This document shows, piece by piece, positions 1 to 10,064 of a stretch of DNA of 64,000 bases. Origin of the DNA: Coriolopsis trogii. Taxonomy: Eukaryota > Basidiomycota > Agaricomycetes > Polyporales > Polyporaceae. The stretch is from positions 1,612,001 to 1,676,000 of the forward strand of contig JAHYIO010000037.1 in the NCBI GenBank assembly GCA_020543525.1, in the 5' to 3' direction. Below the pieces are notes generated by a model. The model saw nothing but the letters and a program-made list of their open reading frames with translations. It was not told where the DNA came from and made no database searches. Numbering within the stretch: position 1 is the first letter of the stretch; each line of letters opens with the position of its first letter. A program made the position numbers and the translations under genes.

Positions 1-229
1 TCACCCATTAGCCTTTACAGGTGTCTGAGGCACCTCATACAAACCATAAAGCTTTCACTGGAGGAAGAGTGGGGTAGAAAGTTGCAGTAATTGTCTCGGA
101 AGGACCATCTGAGTTGAAATGCTTGAGCGCCTATGCTCCTCCAGACACAGCATGACATAGATACACTCTCATCCCATCGACAGTAGCTAGGAAAAATCTG
201 AGCCCTATGTAAACAAATAGATGAGTGTA

Positions 230-985
230 TTACTCGATGTTCCTCAAGTTTCTGTGGCGTGTTGCACTGATTCGTGGTCGGAAACGACGATGCAGGCGGG
301 CTTGTCCATGTCCATGACCTGGCATATGTATCTTTACAATGAGGGGGTCTACAGCTTCGCAAAAAGCTCGTAAATAATTTGGAGAGGTACAGATCACATC
401 CTGCAGTGTTTCTATGAGGCTACGAGTGAATGTCGAGCCACGGACGATTTGTCTTGTTCTCTCGATTTTCACGCGCCAAAAGTGCGCGCGCGTCGTGCGG
501 AGTCGCGCGGTCACCAATTTCGGCAACAGCTGTAGCCGCCTGAGTATATGTTGAACTGCCGAACCTGCTGAATGCACTCGAAGCATGGGACGTCGATTCT
601 CATAATCTTGAAGCTCCGGGGCCGGGTCTCTGCTAACTGGCACTAACTCCCATGAATCCCGATATCGTTGCCTTCTCACCCAGTGACCGACAAATTCATG
701 AGCTCGAGCCATTGTAGAATCATGAACGACCGAGCACACAAAACCCAGTCGATGCAGGACAGCACCCCAATCACTGATCGTCTCCTGCTGAACATACGCG
801 AGCGAGTACTCATCTTCGCATGTACGGACGACGACCACACAGGCATCGCCCTCTCTTCGAATTCCGTCTCCAAACCGATCCTGGGAATGACCAGCAACGA
901 AGGCACCGCAGACCATGCCGGCCTCTAGGCTCTTCTTCTCTCCCGTGACTCCTCTCAAGCTGGGTGCTGGGTAGTCCACGATCAA
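230..985 (-). CDS. hypothetical protein, weakly supported ORF
   Basis: An uninterrupted frame of about 251 codons with no recognised domain. It contains several basic stretches and no clear membrane segment. The composition (many Arg and His near the C terminus) looks partly like a chance frame, and no second exon or splice signal supports it. It could be a fragment of an accessory gene continuing to the left of the window, or non-coding. I do not recognise a function. Confidence 0.2.
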   Translation of the reverse strand: MIVDYPAPSLRGVTGEKKSLEAGMVCGAFVAGHSQDRFGDGIRREGDACVVVVRTCEDEYSLAYVQQETISDWGAVLHRLGFVCSVVHDSTMARAHEFVGHWVRRQRYRDSWELVPVSRDPAPELQDYENRRPMLRVHSAGSAVQHILRRLQLLPKLVTARLRTTRAHFWRVKIERTRQIVRGSTFTRSLIETLQDVICTSPNYLRAFCEAVDPLIVKIHMPGHGHGQARLHRRFRPRISATRHRNLRNIE

Positions 986-1091
986 CTCTTCAACTCTTCT
1001 CGATCCCAGGCGAAACGAGCTAGCACAATATGTGGATATATGCAGAAGATCTGATTACCAGGGTGTATACATATCATAGTGTACATAGATA

Positions 1092-2314
1092 TTACTTGAC
1101 GAGCACTGGAGTGAGTGCCTACGGGAAGGCGGTGAGCAGGAGGCTTAACACGGTTGTAAGACATCGCTTACCTTCTTCGTCATCTCGTAAATGCGCTTCT
1201 GGCCGGCAAATAGAATCGCGGCCGTGAGCACGCTCTGGGTGAGCTTGCTTCCGACACCCTTGTAGAGGCCCTCGATACCCTCTTCCTTGAGGATGGTGAG
1301 AACGCCGTCGAGGGCTGACTTGTACCTTTGTGCGTGAGCCTGGCCGGCCTGGAGACGGCTCTTCACGACACTGGGCATAGCAGTTCAGACAACGCCGACG
1401 ACATAGGAAAGGATGCACACACATGTACGGATATGTCGACGATGTCGCGACGAGTTTGGACAACGCGCCCAATAAGAAGTAGTCCCAGTCTGTCAATACT
1501 GCGACCGCGTTCTTCGCTCCCGCAGCCCTAAGCTTCGCCGTTCTCCCGGTGATCAAGAAGTTCTTGAGCTGCTCAAACACAGTGTACTGAATAATCGGGT
1601 TGATGACCAGGACGAGTGCAGGGCCCAGTCCACGCCAAAAGGCGGTGATGCCGTCCTTGTTGAGGATGTGCTTGATTGTCTGGAGGATGCCGGGGCGTGC
1701 AGACTTGGCGTCTGGATCCGCTGTACCTTCAGAGACATTGTTCATGCCGTAGACAGCTTGCGTGGTCTGCACAACCCAGATAGGATTGCTGATGACGGTG
1801 GTGGCAGACCCGGCGATGAGGCCGGCGAGCATGGATTCGAGAGTGCTGAGACCCTTGCTCCCCGTGCGCGCCTTAAGGATGAACTTGCGCGTACCCTCAT
1901 AGAAGTAGTAGTATACTCTGCAGTGCGGAGCTTATTGAGGCCAACGTCGGAAGACTAGTAAAGGAGGACTCACCCATTCGTTATGGCGATACCTAGCAAG
2001 CTGGAGTTCAGGCCGCTGTACAGGCCGACGATTCCCTCCCTCTTGATGATGTCCACGACCGCCTCATAAGTCGTCTGTATTGCTAGAATGATGAGCGTTG
2101 GATGCTGCTAGCCATCGCTACGCATGCTTACCTTGTGCTCCTTCTTGGCATCGACCGCGGCGCGGGTGGAGAGGAAAATGAGAGGGCTATATGCCAGTGT
2201 TAGAACCGTGCCGTTCTCCCGCACTTATGGCCTCTGGGGAACTCACTATGTCGCGGACATGGCGGCAATGCCGCCTGCGGCGCCTGCGAGGGCATGGATT
2301 GCGGAGTCGCTCAT
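1092..2314 (-). CDS. PMP47: peroxisomal PMP47/SLC25A17-type mitochondrial-carrier family protein
   Basis: A carrier expected to exchange adenine nucleotides (or a related cofactor) across the peroxisomal membrane to supply ATP for fatty-acid activation. Starting at 2314 (MSDSAIHALAGAAGG), the first repeat reads into a TYPL carrier motif across the first intron. The second repeat carries NPIWVVQTTQA, the typical PMP47 variant of the carrier signature. The third has TYPYIVVKSRLQAG across an intron. Three carrier repeats give about 320 residues, the usual family size. The last exon is tiny: after EMTKK an intron is removed and the protein ends ALTPVLVK with a TAA at 1092-1094. I count at least five introns. 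The family call is firm. The peroxisomal assignment rests on the NPIWVVQT motif, and a plain mitochondrial carrier is less likely. Confidence 0.86.
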
Positions 2315-2630
2315 CTTCTCGTCGTCGTCTGTCTGTCGTTGGTATAGGGAGCGTGAGGAACGTGTGCGATGAGCGTTGGGGAGGAAGAGGAGTTAAGGCA
2401 GCGGGACTGAGAGGGCGAGAGCGTCATGGTTGCACGGACAGGGAGGGAGCGTATCACATGCGCACAAACTCCGGTAACTCACTCGAGAGCGCGTATGGCT
2501 CGCTTGTGGCCCCGCATTGGGCTGTTCGTCCGCGCGCTTCCCGCCGGATGGCCGCCAGGTCTCGCTCTCACCACCATCTGACATCCCGTCCTGTCTCGTG
2601 TTTCTGCTATTCCGCTCTAAGTCGCACAAT

Positions 2631-4809
2631 ATGTCGTCGCTGCAACGACCAGAATATATGATGCTCGATCTTCCTCGCGTCCGCGCCCCAGCTCAAGTCC
2701 ACCCAGGAGGAGGAGGAACGTGCGGAACAAAGCAGCCTTCTCATCCGCCGCTCCCGGAGAGCCCTGAGGGTTGTCTGATCCGATCTACCCTCACGTAAGT
2801 CCGCCAACTTATATCCAGGCGAGAACCCAATGCAGACTCTTCTTTTCTAGCCTCGACACACTTCCCGAGGACCTCCTCCGCCTCATCGCCGCAGAGTCGT
2901 TGCTTCAGAAGGGCTCCCTTCGACGTCTTTCGCAGACCTCGCGCCACATTCGCTCAATATGCATGCCAATCCTCTTCTCGCGCTGTTTTGCGCATCCTGG
3001 AGGACAAAAAGGCGTACCACCGCTGGGCATCCGACCTTACGTTCGGTGAGTGGTTCTATCGCGAAGGGAACTTGGACAGCTTCCCCCGACGGATTGTCTC
3101 CTCGATGCTTGTGCAGGCCGTCGAGCGCCACTTGACACTGTGATTAAGTATCGCGCACGCCGCAATGACATGAGTTCGGGAGACCCCTGTGCGGCCTGCC
3201 TGCCCGGAGACTTGAGATATCGTCAATGCCTCTGTCTAGTGGCGTAAGTCCACGCGAGTTGAACACATATCACTGCAAGGGCAAGGTCGTGTCGCTGATT
3301 CTCACTTGGTTAGGCACATCACTTATATCAACTATCGACCTATTGCTCGTACATATTCCCGCGAAGACATAGCTTTGTATGGCTATCCAGGGAAGCCCGT
3401 AGACCATGTCTATGGCGTGGAGCTCGACTACCTGCCCGCCCTTCGCTCAGTCTCCCTCAGATGCAGCCTCAACCTCGCCCATCTTGAACTCATGAAGAAA
3501 TGTCTTGCCCATTGTGGGCTCACATCTATCAATCTCACTCCTAGCGTGAGGTGGTGCGGTGGACATCCTGACCCCAGAGTGGACTCACCGTATCCTCCCA
3601 ATATCACCATTACCCACTTGTCCCACGCGCCCTCTGTGTGGCGTGAGATATTCTGCGAGCTAGAGCGAAGAAACATCTCAGCGGAGATAGCTCTAGAGTC
3701 TCATTGCATAGCTTTGCTTGCACTCGGAATCAATAGAACTGCAGAAGTCCTTTCATTGCCACTGGAGACTTCGCCTGTCGCGCGCATGTCCGAGCTCTTC
3801 TGGCCGCATCTCAGAGAGCTCTCGTTGTGTGGTAGATACATCCTTCCGAGCCAGTCTACGTCCATACACCGGCTCCTCGCGCGGACACCAAGCCTCCGCA
3901 AGTTATCGGTAGAGGGCGCACAACCTTACTCCCTTCGACTCGCCCGTGCACCTATACTCGGCCGCAATCCAGCGAACCCCATCGACCTGCCGGATTTACG
4001 TACCCTCGTTGTTGCATACCCCGACCCAGAAGACGCTATATTCTCGATATCCTCCACCAACATATCGCACCTCTCTCTCCGCGATTGGCCGAGGTACTAC
4101 TTTCACCAGGACCTCGGCGGTATGCTGAGTCGCTGGGCAACGCCCCTCCTGACTGCGTCCGAGTGTCTTTCCATCCTCAGGCGCATGAGCCTGCATTACC
4201 TCGAGAATCTGGAGCTGGTCTACAGGGTCGACCACGCGGACGACGTGCTCATCCATTACATCGCTTCGGCTTTCCCGAGGCTAGCTCGCTTAGAGCTCCA
4301 TCGCTATCGGTCCGGAGGAGAAGACGTCCCATACGTGCGTTCCCTCATCTGTCCATATCCCTCACCTCTTCCATATTCATCCCGCTTCCGTTCTTCAGAA
4401 ACACATCGCGACGCTGCTGGCCCCCATCAAGACACTACACGTGCTGAACCTGAACCTCGACTTCCCCGAGAGTACAGGCCCGCGCACGAGCTGTCTCCGA
4501 CAGCACAGTGACCCTCTCCGACACACCCACTGGATCGAATCAGCGCAAGCCCGGGGAGTGGAGATCGCAGACATCGTCGAGGCCGGGTGTCCGGGCCTGA
4601 AGTGGGTAGCGCTCCTCATGCACGACCCGTCCGGGAGCTACTGGTGGAAGTTCCGACCCTCGACGTGGCCTGGGGAACGTGTGGACTACAATCGATGGGA
4701 CGCAGAGAGGTGACGACAAGTACGTTCATGTATGCGCGCGGACGCTGACTATCGGATCGTCAGCAGCGATTTCGAACCGTTCCCCTTGCCTTGGGGCAAG
4801 CGGGACTAG
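2631..4809 (+). CDS. F-box/LRR-like protein, five exons
   Basis: Probable substrate receptor of an SCF ubiquitin ligase. Exons fit 2631-2794, 2851-3045, 3314-4334, 4399-4709 and 4764-4809, which sum to 1737 bp (578 aa) with no frame break. The F-box lies at the start of exon 2 (LDTLPEDLLRLIAAESLL, then RLSQTSRHIRSICMPILFSR). Exon 3 contains leucine-rich segments such as LRELSLCGRY and LARLELHRYR that resemble irregular LRRs. The splice 3045/3314 joins GIRPYV to RHITYINYRPI, a usual pattern in this group's F-box proteins. The start could also be an in-frame ATG at 2517. Its TAG overlaps the stop of the convergent neighbouring pseudogene. The substrate cannot be inferred. Confidence 0.75.
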
Positions 4810-5588
4810 GATTTCTGGGGTACCTTGGCGAATGCACTATCGCCGCTGACAACCGCATCCCGCCACTCCTTGACGTCCTTCTTCCTTCTCGGTTTGGAAC
4901 AATCTGGGCATGGTTGAAGTACAATGGAAATGCCTCGTGATGTATTTTGGAGCGCCGCGAGGTCTTTCACTAAATCGGCGTGGCCGCTTCCTGGGTTCCC
5001 GCATACTATGAGGCCCCCTATGTCGTAGAAGGACTTTTTCGAGTTTCTCGAGCGGCCGCATCTCGTCAGCTGATTTCTTCCATCGTCAAACACAAGCCTG
5101 TCACCGGAATGAAGGAAGATGCGCATACCAACCAATTGTTTGAGCTCGTCCGAGACTCTTCGTGAGTCGGGGGTAGAGTGGACTGGGCCCGACGAACGGG
5201 TTCGTCTCGAAAGGCACGAGCTGTTCCAGTACGGGGAATTCTCTGGGAGGGAGATATTCCCTATAGACACCTGTAGCCAGATGGCGCTGAGGAGAGACAG
5301 CGTGCGGAGGTGCGGAGCGACGAGGCAGAATAGTGTGTGGACGTCTGCGAGGTACTCCTCTTGTTCCCGCGCGACGCATTTTTCCTCGCGACAGCACTCG
5401 GGCGACGACGCATCCGAAGGTGGCGAGCTGAGCTGAGGTACCGTCCATGAGAGCGACGGAGTGGAGAAGGGCGTAACGGTCGAGATAGCCCTGACGTGCT
5501 TGGAGACGAGGGAGAGCGGGTGCACCCCGCCCTCCGTGCACGCTAGCTCATAGATTCGCTGTAACAGTTCGAGGGCGAAGATATCCAT
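4806..5588 (-). pseudogene. F-box-type array copy A, decayed
   Basis: The first of several paralogs on this strand. It begins MDIFALELLQRIYELACTEG and reaches LSLVSKHVRA like the intact copies B, D and E. It then needs a change of frame to keep the match (HSVALMDGTSAQLATF in another frame), returns to the first frame (YLADVHTLFCLVAPHLRTLS), shifts again for NPFVGPSPLYPRLTKS, and returns for VSDELKQLVGM. Exon 2 also needs two frames (EKLEKVLLRH, then CGNPGSGHADLVKDLA). Several compensating introns would be needed to rescue it, and no splice signals fit, so I call it a pseudogene. The reading frame still ends at 4806, sharing a CTAG with the convergent F-box gene. Confidence 0.75.
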
Positions 5589-5857
5589 ACTATCTGTTGT
5601 GGGTTGTGCTTGTGTTGTAAGCAGAACTGATACACGTACCAAATGGCTAGTACCCGCACATGCACTGCGGTCAGCCTGGGTGTGAGGGTGTATGAGTGGC
5701 AGAATTGGACAAATACGTTCGCATCGTCTGAGAGCCAATGAATTGAAATCTGCCTTCGTCAGATATTTGCCTACAATGCGAAGATTCCGCTGAGCCTCAC
5801 CGTGATCCGGACATGTGTACATGTGTGCCCGGCAGCCAAGTTCATGGATACTATGAC

Positions 5858-7002
5858 TTATAGAATTCGAAGCCATCTGGGTAACCATTGCTGACGTTCT
5901 TCCTTCCTTTTCTCCTCCACCTGCCTATCCCACTCCAAGAAGCCCTCAATAGTCCCCTTCATGGCGTCTCCTCCCAGGATAAACGCGCCCTCGCCACCAA
6001 GGAGCGCATTGCGCAAATGCTCCTCGGTCTCAGACTCCGCCGTTTCAAAGTCGCGGTATGGCAGGATCTCTACCGGAAGACGTTGAGAGGCGTGCTGCAA
6101 CTTGGCGAGCTCGGTCATGAACTCCGCGTGCTCGATATAAGGATTTCCGCAGAACCCCCCGGGAGGAGGTGGTTCCCTGGGCTGTATGAAGAGCCTGACC
6201 AGATTCTTGAGCGGCGGATTCTCTCGAACTGCGGAGGTACTGCGTCAGTGACAGCACAGGAGCCTCGGTATCCAGTCGAAATCAGCATACCGACTAGCTG
6301 ATCGAGCTCTTCAGAGATTCGAGAGACGTCAGAGAGTCGTAAATGGGTCAAATTCGGTGCGCGCTCGGCCCATTGCGCAGTATGGATGGTGTGGTGGGAA
6401 TTACGGAAGTCGATGTGCAGCCTGTTCAGGCGTGGATAGAGTGTTTTCGGCCCTCCGAAGGGATGCCCTTCAATGGGCGGGTGGCCCCGTACGAGCGTGA
6501 GCTCTTCGAGCATGAGGAACCCTTCTGGGGTCTCGATGTTCGGTAACTCCAGCGAACGCTGGGACTGAACAAGAGACAACGTCCGGACGTAGGGAGCGGC
6601 GAGGTGAAACAGTGCGCGGACACGCCCGATATAGTCGTGCTGCTCCTGAGACTTTTCTCCGGGCGTACGCTCTGGATCCTCGCGCGTAGATGCGTATAGT
6701 TGCTGTTCCCAGTCATCTTCCCTGGTTTTCTCGTGCCCTACGACCATAGATAGGTGTCTGATCGGACAGGCGCTGTCGGTCTCCCCGTCTGCCGCGGTCG
6801 CCCGTTCTTGCATGTAGCATGCGAGGAAGCTCGCGAGCTGAGAGGCAGTACCCTTCGTGAGTGAGACTGAGTAGAAGCGGACGGGGCGAGAGGTGGTCCT
6901 GACGTGCCTGGACACGAGGGAGAGCGAGCACCCAGTGAAGCCGCCGTCGGTGCACGCCAGCTGATATATCCTATGCTGTAGTTCTATCGCGAGGACCTCC
7001 AT
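5858..7002 (-). CDS. F-box-type paralog, array copy B (intact)
   Basis: Two exons, 6291-7002 and 5858-6228, sum to 1083 bp (360 aa). The N terminus (MEVLAIELQHRIYQLACTDG, then CSLSLVSRHVRTTSRPVRF) is a divergent F-box-like helical segment known from many polypore F-box-domain proteins. The middle has short LRR-like repeats (PNLTHLRLSDVSRISEELDQ). Exon 2 opens with LKNLVRLFIQPREPPPPGGF, shared with copies D and E, and ends in a basic tail (RQQWLPRWLRIL). The intron uses GT at 6290 and the AG before 6228, chosen over an earlier AG because only this choice keeps the conserved exon-2 frame. It probably recruits a substrate to an SCF ligase; the target is unknown. Confidence 0.68.
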
Positions 7003-7160
7003 AACTGGGATATGTCAGGCTTTATCTGTAGCTCCTGAGGTTCATACGCACCATCTACGAGAGCATTGACTGCTAGCGGGGGCTTGGTAGATTCCTGTGA
7101 TGGGCGGTGAGGTACCTTCCGACTCCAGACCCTCTCATATATGCCCGGTGACAATGAGCC

Positions 7161-7615
7161 TCAGTGAACGACTACAGTATGCGCCGCAGGTATTGGTCGA
7201 GTCAGCCGGAGGAAGGTGGTTTTAGGAGACAGATCATCGTGACTGCGGCCTTCGCCAGACACTTGAGCGCAGCCGTCAGTCGCCCAAAACGGTCTAGATT
7301 TTCTCCCGGGGTCACGGTATGAGAGACGAATCGAAGATACTTGAGTCACTCCTGCATTTGAGACTGATGGGAGGTACGTACGAGATTGTGCGAATGTTCT
7401 CAGGCGGCGTAGCTCCGAGTCGTTCCTTCCTGTAGCAGGAGATATATCGGTCAGTCGAAGCCAAGCACTATTCATGAGGTGAAAGCGGGTGGAACGAGAC
7501 GCTCCAACCCGGACGCTCTTCGAGACGAGGGACAGCGAGTACGTATCCTGTATAGGATCGCCGTCCATACAATGGGCCAAATCGCCGATTTAGTATAAGA
7601 GCTCGATCCAAGGAG
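7161..7615 (-). pseudogene. F-box-type array copy C, truncated remnant
   Basis: This segment shows the N-terminal signature of the array in degraded form. Reading from about 7610 it gives IELLY, a stop codon, then IGDLAHCMDGDPIQDTYSLS and LVSKSVRVGASRSTRFH, which aligns with the ELLHKIYEHACTDGG...CSLSLVSKRVRAASRPVRFH of copies D and E. The downstream part (LRRLRTFAQSRTYLPSVSN) no longer matches the paralogs. An in-frame TAA inside the first helix and loss of the LRR-like part and exon 2 indicate a dead copy. Confidence 0.7.
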
Positions 7616-8108
7616 ATCTATATCTGCAAAAAAGGTGTGTATGTACAAGCGTTGTGGTCGTAGTACGGGAGGTCCGGCTTCGCTAGTTGTTGAGGAATGT
7701 CCCTAATAGACAATTGTCAGACAGCATGAGAGAAAAGCGATACCTGTGACAAGCGTGGTGTTTCACAGGGAGACCGCAGTCTGACATCCCCACCCACTGC
7801 GTTTCATTGATCGAGCCTGTGGGAAGTGGTTTCGATACAGCGGTCTCAGGCGGATACAGGCAAGTACACGATACCATCTTCGTGAGTGGTGGAAAATCAT
7901 GTATCCCAAGTGTTTCTGTTGAGCATGGAACCTGATGTCAGGCTCGAGGTCATCTATTACGCTTGACATGCTGCAGAAGCCAGGTCACCTACGAGTTTCA
8001 CATGCGTCACCGGAGCTTCAGAGAGATGAGGGCCGATACAGTGGGGACCAATTCCGCACCAAGTTTCCCTTGTGCCCTACAGCCTACGTCCAAGCAGACG
8101 GGATAGGG
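7616..8108. other. intergenic stretch inside the F-box array
   Basis: No gene is supported here. A short minus-strand piece near 7850-7890 (reading RRWYRVLAC) resembles a piece near 9780-9800 (RRWYHAPAV), so both are probably eroded remains of duplicated sequence. I see nothing else of note. Confidence 0.4.
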
Positions 8109-9180
8109 TTATTCTGAGAATTCCTCGAGCGTCTCCTCCATGTCATCGCTCAGCGCGATCTCGGGCCACGCTCCCTGTCCACCGAGTACCGCATCCCGCC
8201 ACTCCTGTCCTACAGCCCGTGCCCAGTTCGTGTCGGGTTTCTTGCATGGCAGCAACTGTACTGGGAGCTCTCGCTGTATGATTGCAAATAATACCAGCTT
8301 GTCCATATTCATGACGTGTTCAAGCCCGGAAGTTCCACAGTGCCCCTCGGAGGGTGGAGGCGGGGTTGGTTGTATGTACAGCTGGGCAAGCCTCTTGAAT
8401 CTCGGTTTCTCATCACCTGAAGAAATGGATTCAAAGAGTGTACATAGCGATAGGCGAGACACCTATACCTAATACCTGCTTCAGATCTTCGGTGAGACAG
8501 CTGACATTAGAAAAGCGAAGATGGGTGAGACAGGGTGCAAGCGCGGCCCATTGTGCAATGTTGAAAGGACCGCAGCCATAGCGGGAGTATTCCATGTGGA
8601 GCTTCGTGAGGCGCGGATAGAGCAGAGACGGCCCAACGAATGGGTGATGCCCCACAACGGTGAGTTCTTCGAGCATGGGGAACCCTCCAACAACATCGAT
8701 GTCCGGTAACCCTTGCCACGCCCCTTTCTGTACGACGGAAAGGGTACGAATCTGAGGGGCGAAAAGGTAGAACAGAGAAAGAATGTTCGCATGATACGCG
8801 TCCTGTTCCCGAGCGATGCGCTTCCGCTCATCCTCCAGAGGGCTGCAGCGAGCCTGTGACAGTGCGCCTGGTGTCCTGGAGGTCCGGAGAGCCACCTGCT
8901 TCGCTGCCGCGATGCACAAATGCCTCACCGGGCATACGCTTTCGGCTGTAGCGGCGCGTTCCTTGATGTAGCACGCGAGGAAACCTGCGACCTGGGAAGG
9001 GGTGCCGTGAATGAGGGCGATGGAATGGAAGCGGACGGGGCGAGAAGCGGCTCTGACACGCTTCGAGACAAGAGAGAGCGAACAGCCAGTGAGACCACCA
9101 TCTGTGCATGCGTGTTCGTAGATCTTGTGTAACAATTCGACTGCAAGGGAATCGAGAGGCGGTGCAGGCATGGAGATCAT
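8109..9180 (-). CDS. F-box-type paralog, array copy D (intact)
   Basis: Two exons, 8469-9180 and 8109-8416, sum to 1020 bp (339 aa). From the ATG at 9180 (an in-frame alternative lies at 9171) it reads PPLDSLAVELLHKIYEHACT, then CSLSLVSKRVRAASRPVRFH, the array signature. LRR-like pieces follow (MLEELTVVGHHPF, LTHLRFSNVSCLTEDLK). Exon 2 holds DEKPRFKRLAQLYIQPTPPP and GQEWRDAVLGGQGAW. The intron is GT at 8468 to an AG before 8416, at the same position and phase as in copies B and E. The 5' half is almost identical in DNA to copy E, so the two separated recently or have undergone gene conversion. It is a likely SCF substrate adaptor with unknown target. Confidence 0.7.
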
Positions 9181-9235
9181 GCTGTAGGATGAAGGGTAGA
9201 GTGGTGAAGGAGCACCGCGGCCGATAGATCTGGAT

Positions 9236-9245
9236 GCTATATACC
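9236..9245 (-). promoter_or_regulatory. TATA-like element upstream of copy D
   Basis: A TATATA core lies about 60 bp before the ATG at 9180, on the coding strand. The same element at a similar distance is kept upstream of copy E. Inferred from sequence and position only. Confidence 0.4.
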
Positions 9246-9332
9246 GCAACGAGACCGCAGTAGGGCGTCATTATGCTCGAAGTTCCGCGATTATGACGGT
9301 GGGAAGGTGTCTTGACAGATGTGATTGCATGC

Positions 9333-9425
9333 AAGCCACTTGCCTAGCTGCGCCATGACTGATCCCACCTTGCGACGGAAGTGGTCCTGTTTGCGAACGT
9401 CCTCCAAGGGCTCCGGAGCAAACGA
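9333..9425 (-). pseudogene. displaced fragment of the neighbouring UBC gene's last exon
   Basis: Read on the minus strand this piece gives APEPLEDVRKQDHFRRKVG and SVMAQLGKWLA. It aligns with APPEPWGDVIRTHFRLKAK and SITAQLDKWLA in the final exon of the E2-like gene (genomic 11778-11870). The DNA is also clearly similar, for example gcaagccacttgcctagctg against gcaagccatttgtctagctg. It joins directly to sequence matching the region upstream of copy E. It is therefore a duplicated scrap carried along with an F-box copy, not a gene. Confidence 0.75.
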
Positions 9426-9539
9426 GATACAATGTGCATCACATCGCATCCGGTGGTCTTGGTCTGTCGAAATCCGAGGAGAAGGTCTGCGCGGTCAACT
9501 CCACGAAACACTCGACAGGAAGCCTATTGAGTCATTCTC

Positions 9540-9705
9540 TTACCTCTTCCATATGCTCGGTATCCTCATCGATGATCTCCTCCAGCAACGCGCCTGTACC
9601 GCCAAGTAGAGCACCACGTCAATCCTGCTCGACCGTTGTTCTCGAGCTGTTTCGTGATATTTGTATGGCAGGACGACACCTTCAAGCCGTTTGGATATCC
9701 GCCAC
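9540..9705 (-). pseudogene. remnant of an F-box-array exon 2
   Basis: On the minus strand the segment reads LEGVVLPYKYHETARE. After a frame change it gives RGALLGGTGALLEEIIDEDT followed by EHMEE, with an in-frame TGA just before. This matches the exon-2 tail of the intact copies (LPVELLPYKERDTTWAQ, WRDAVLGGQGAWPE, ETLEEF). No exon 1 is present. It shows that a further array unit once stood between copies D and E. Confidence 0.6.
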
Positions 9706-10064
9706 TTGAGACCTATGAGACCCTTTAGTGACACGTAGGTACTTATTGTAACTTGTTGCTCTGCGCAAGTCAGAGGAGAGATGGACAGCCGGTGCATGAT
9801 ACCACCTTCGAATGAACAGCCATATGTCGCTCTTACCTGTTGACAACCTTCCCAATTTAGTACTCATAACCATCGACCACTGGCAACGGTCTCTACACAG
9901 CTCTACACCCGATCACAAGCACGCCTATCATATGCAACAGACGACCGTTTGTGCTGAACAACATATATAATCCTGGTCGCCTGCTATTTGCACATGTGTC
10001 AGTGGAAATTTGAAGAGATATGATGTATTATTGCATACCTGTCCCTTGCGCCAAGCTACACGAG

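Noticed and set aside
668..928. A plus-strand frame of 86 codons at the left end
   Set aside because: Short, without motif, and overlapping another weak frame on the opposite strand; neither can be preferred firmly.
2975..2995. An apparent one-base frameshift in the first F-box gene (TTTT run)
   Set aside because: The 3045/3314 splice gives a continuous 578-aa protein with a family-typical junction, so no frameshift is needed.
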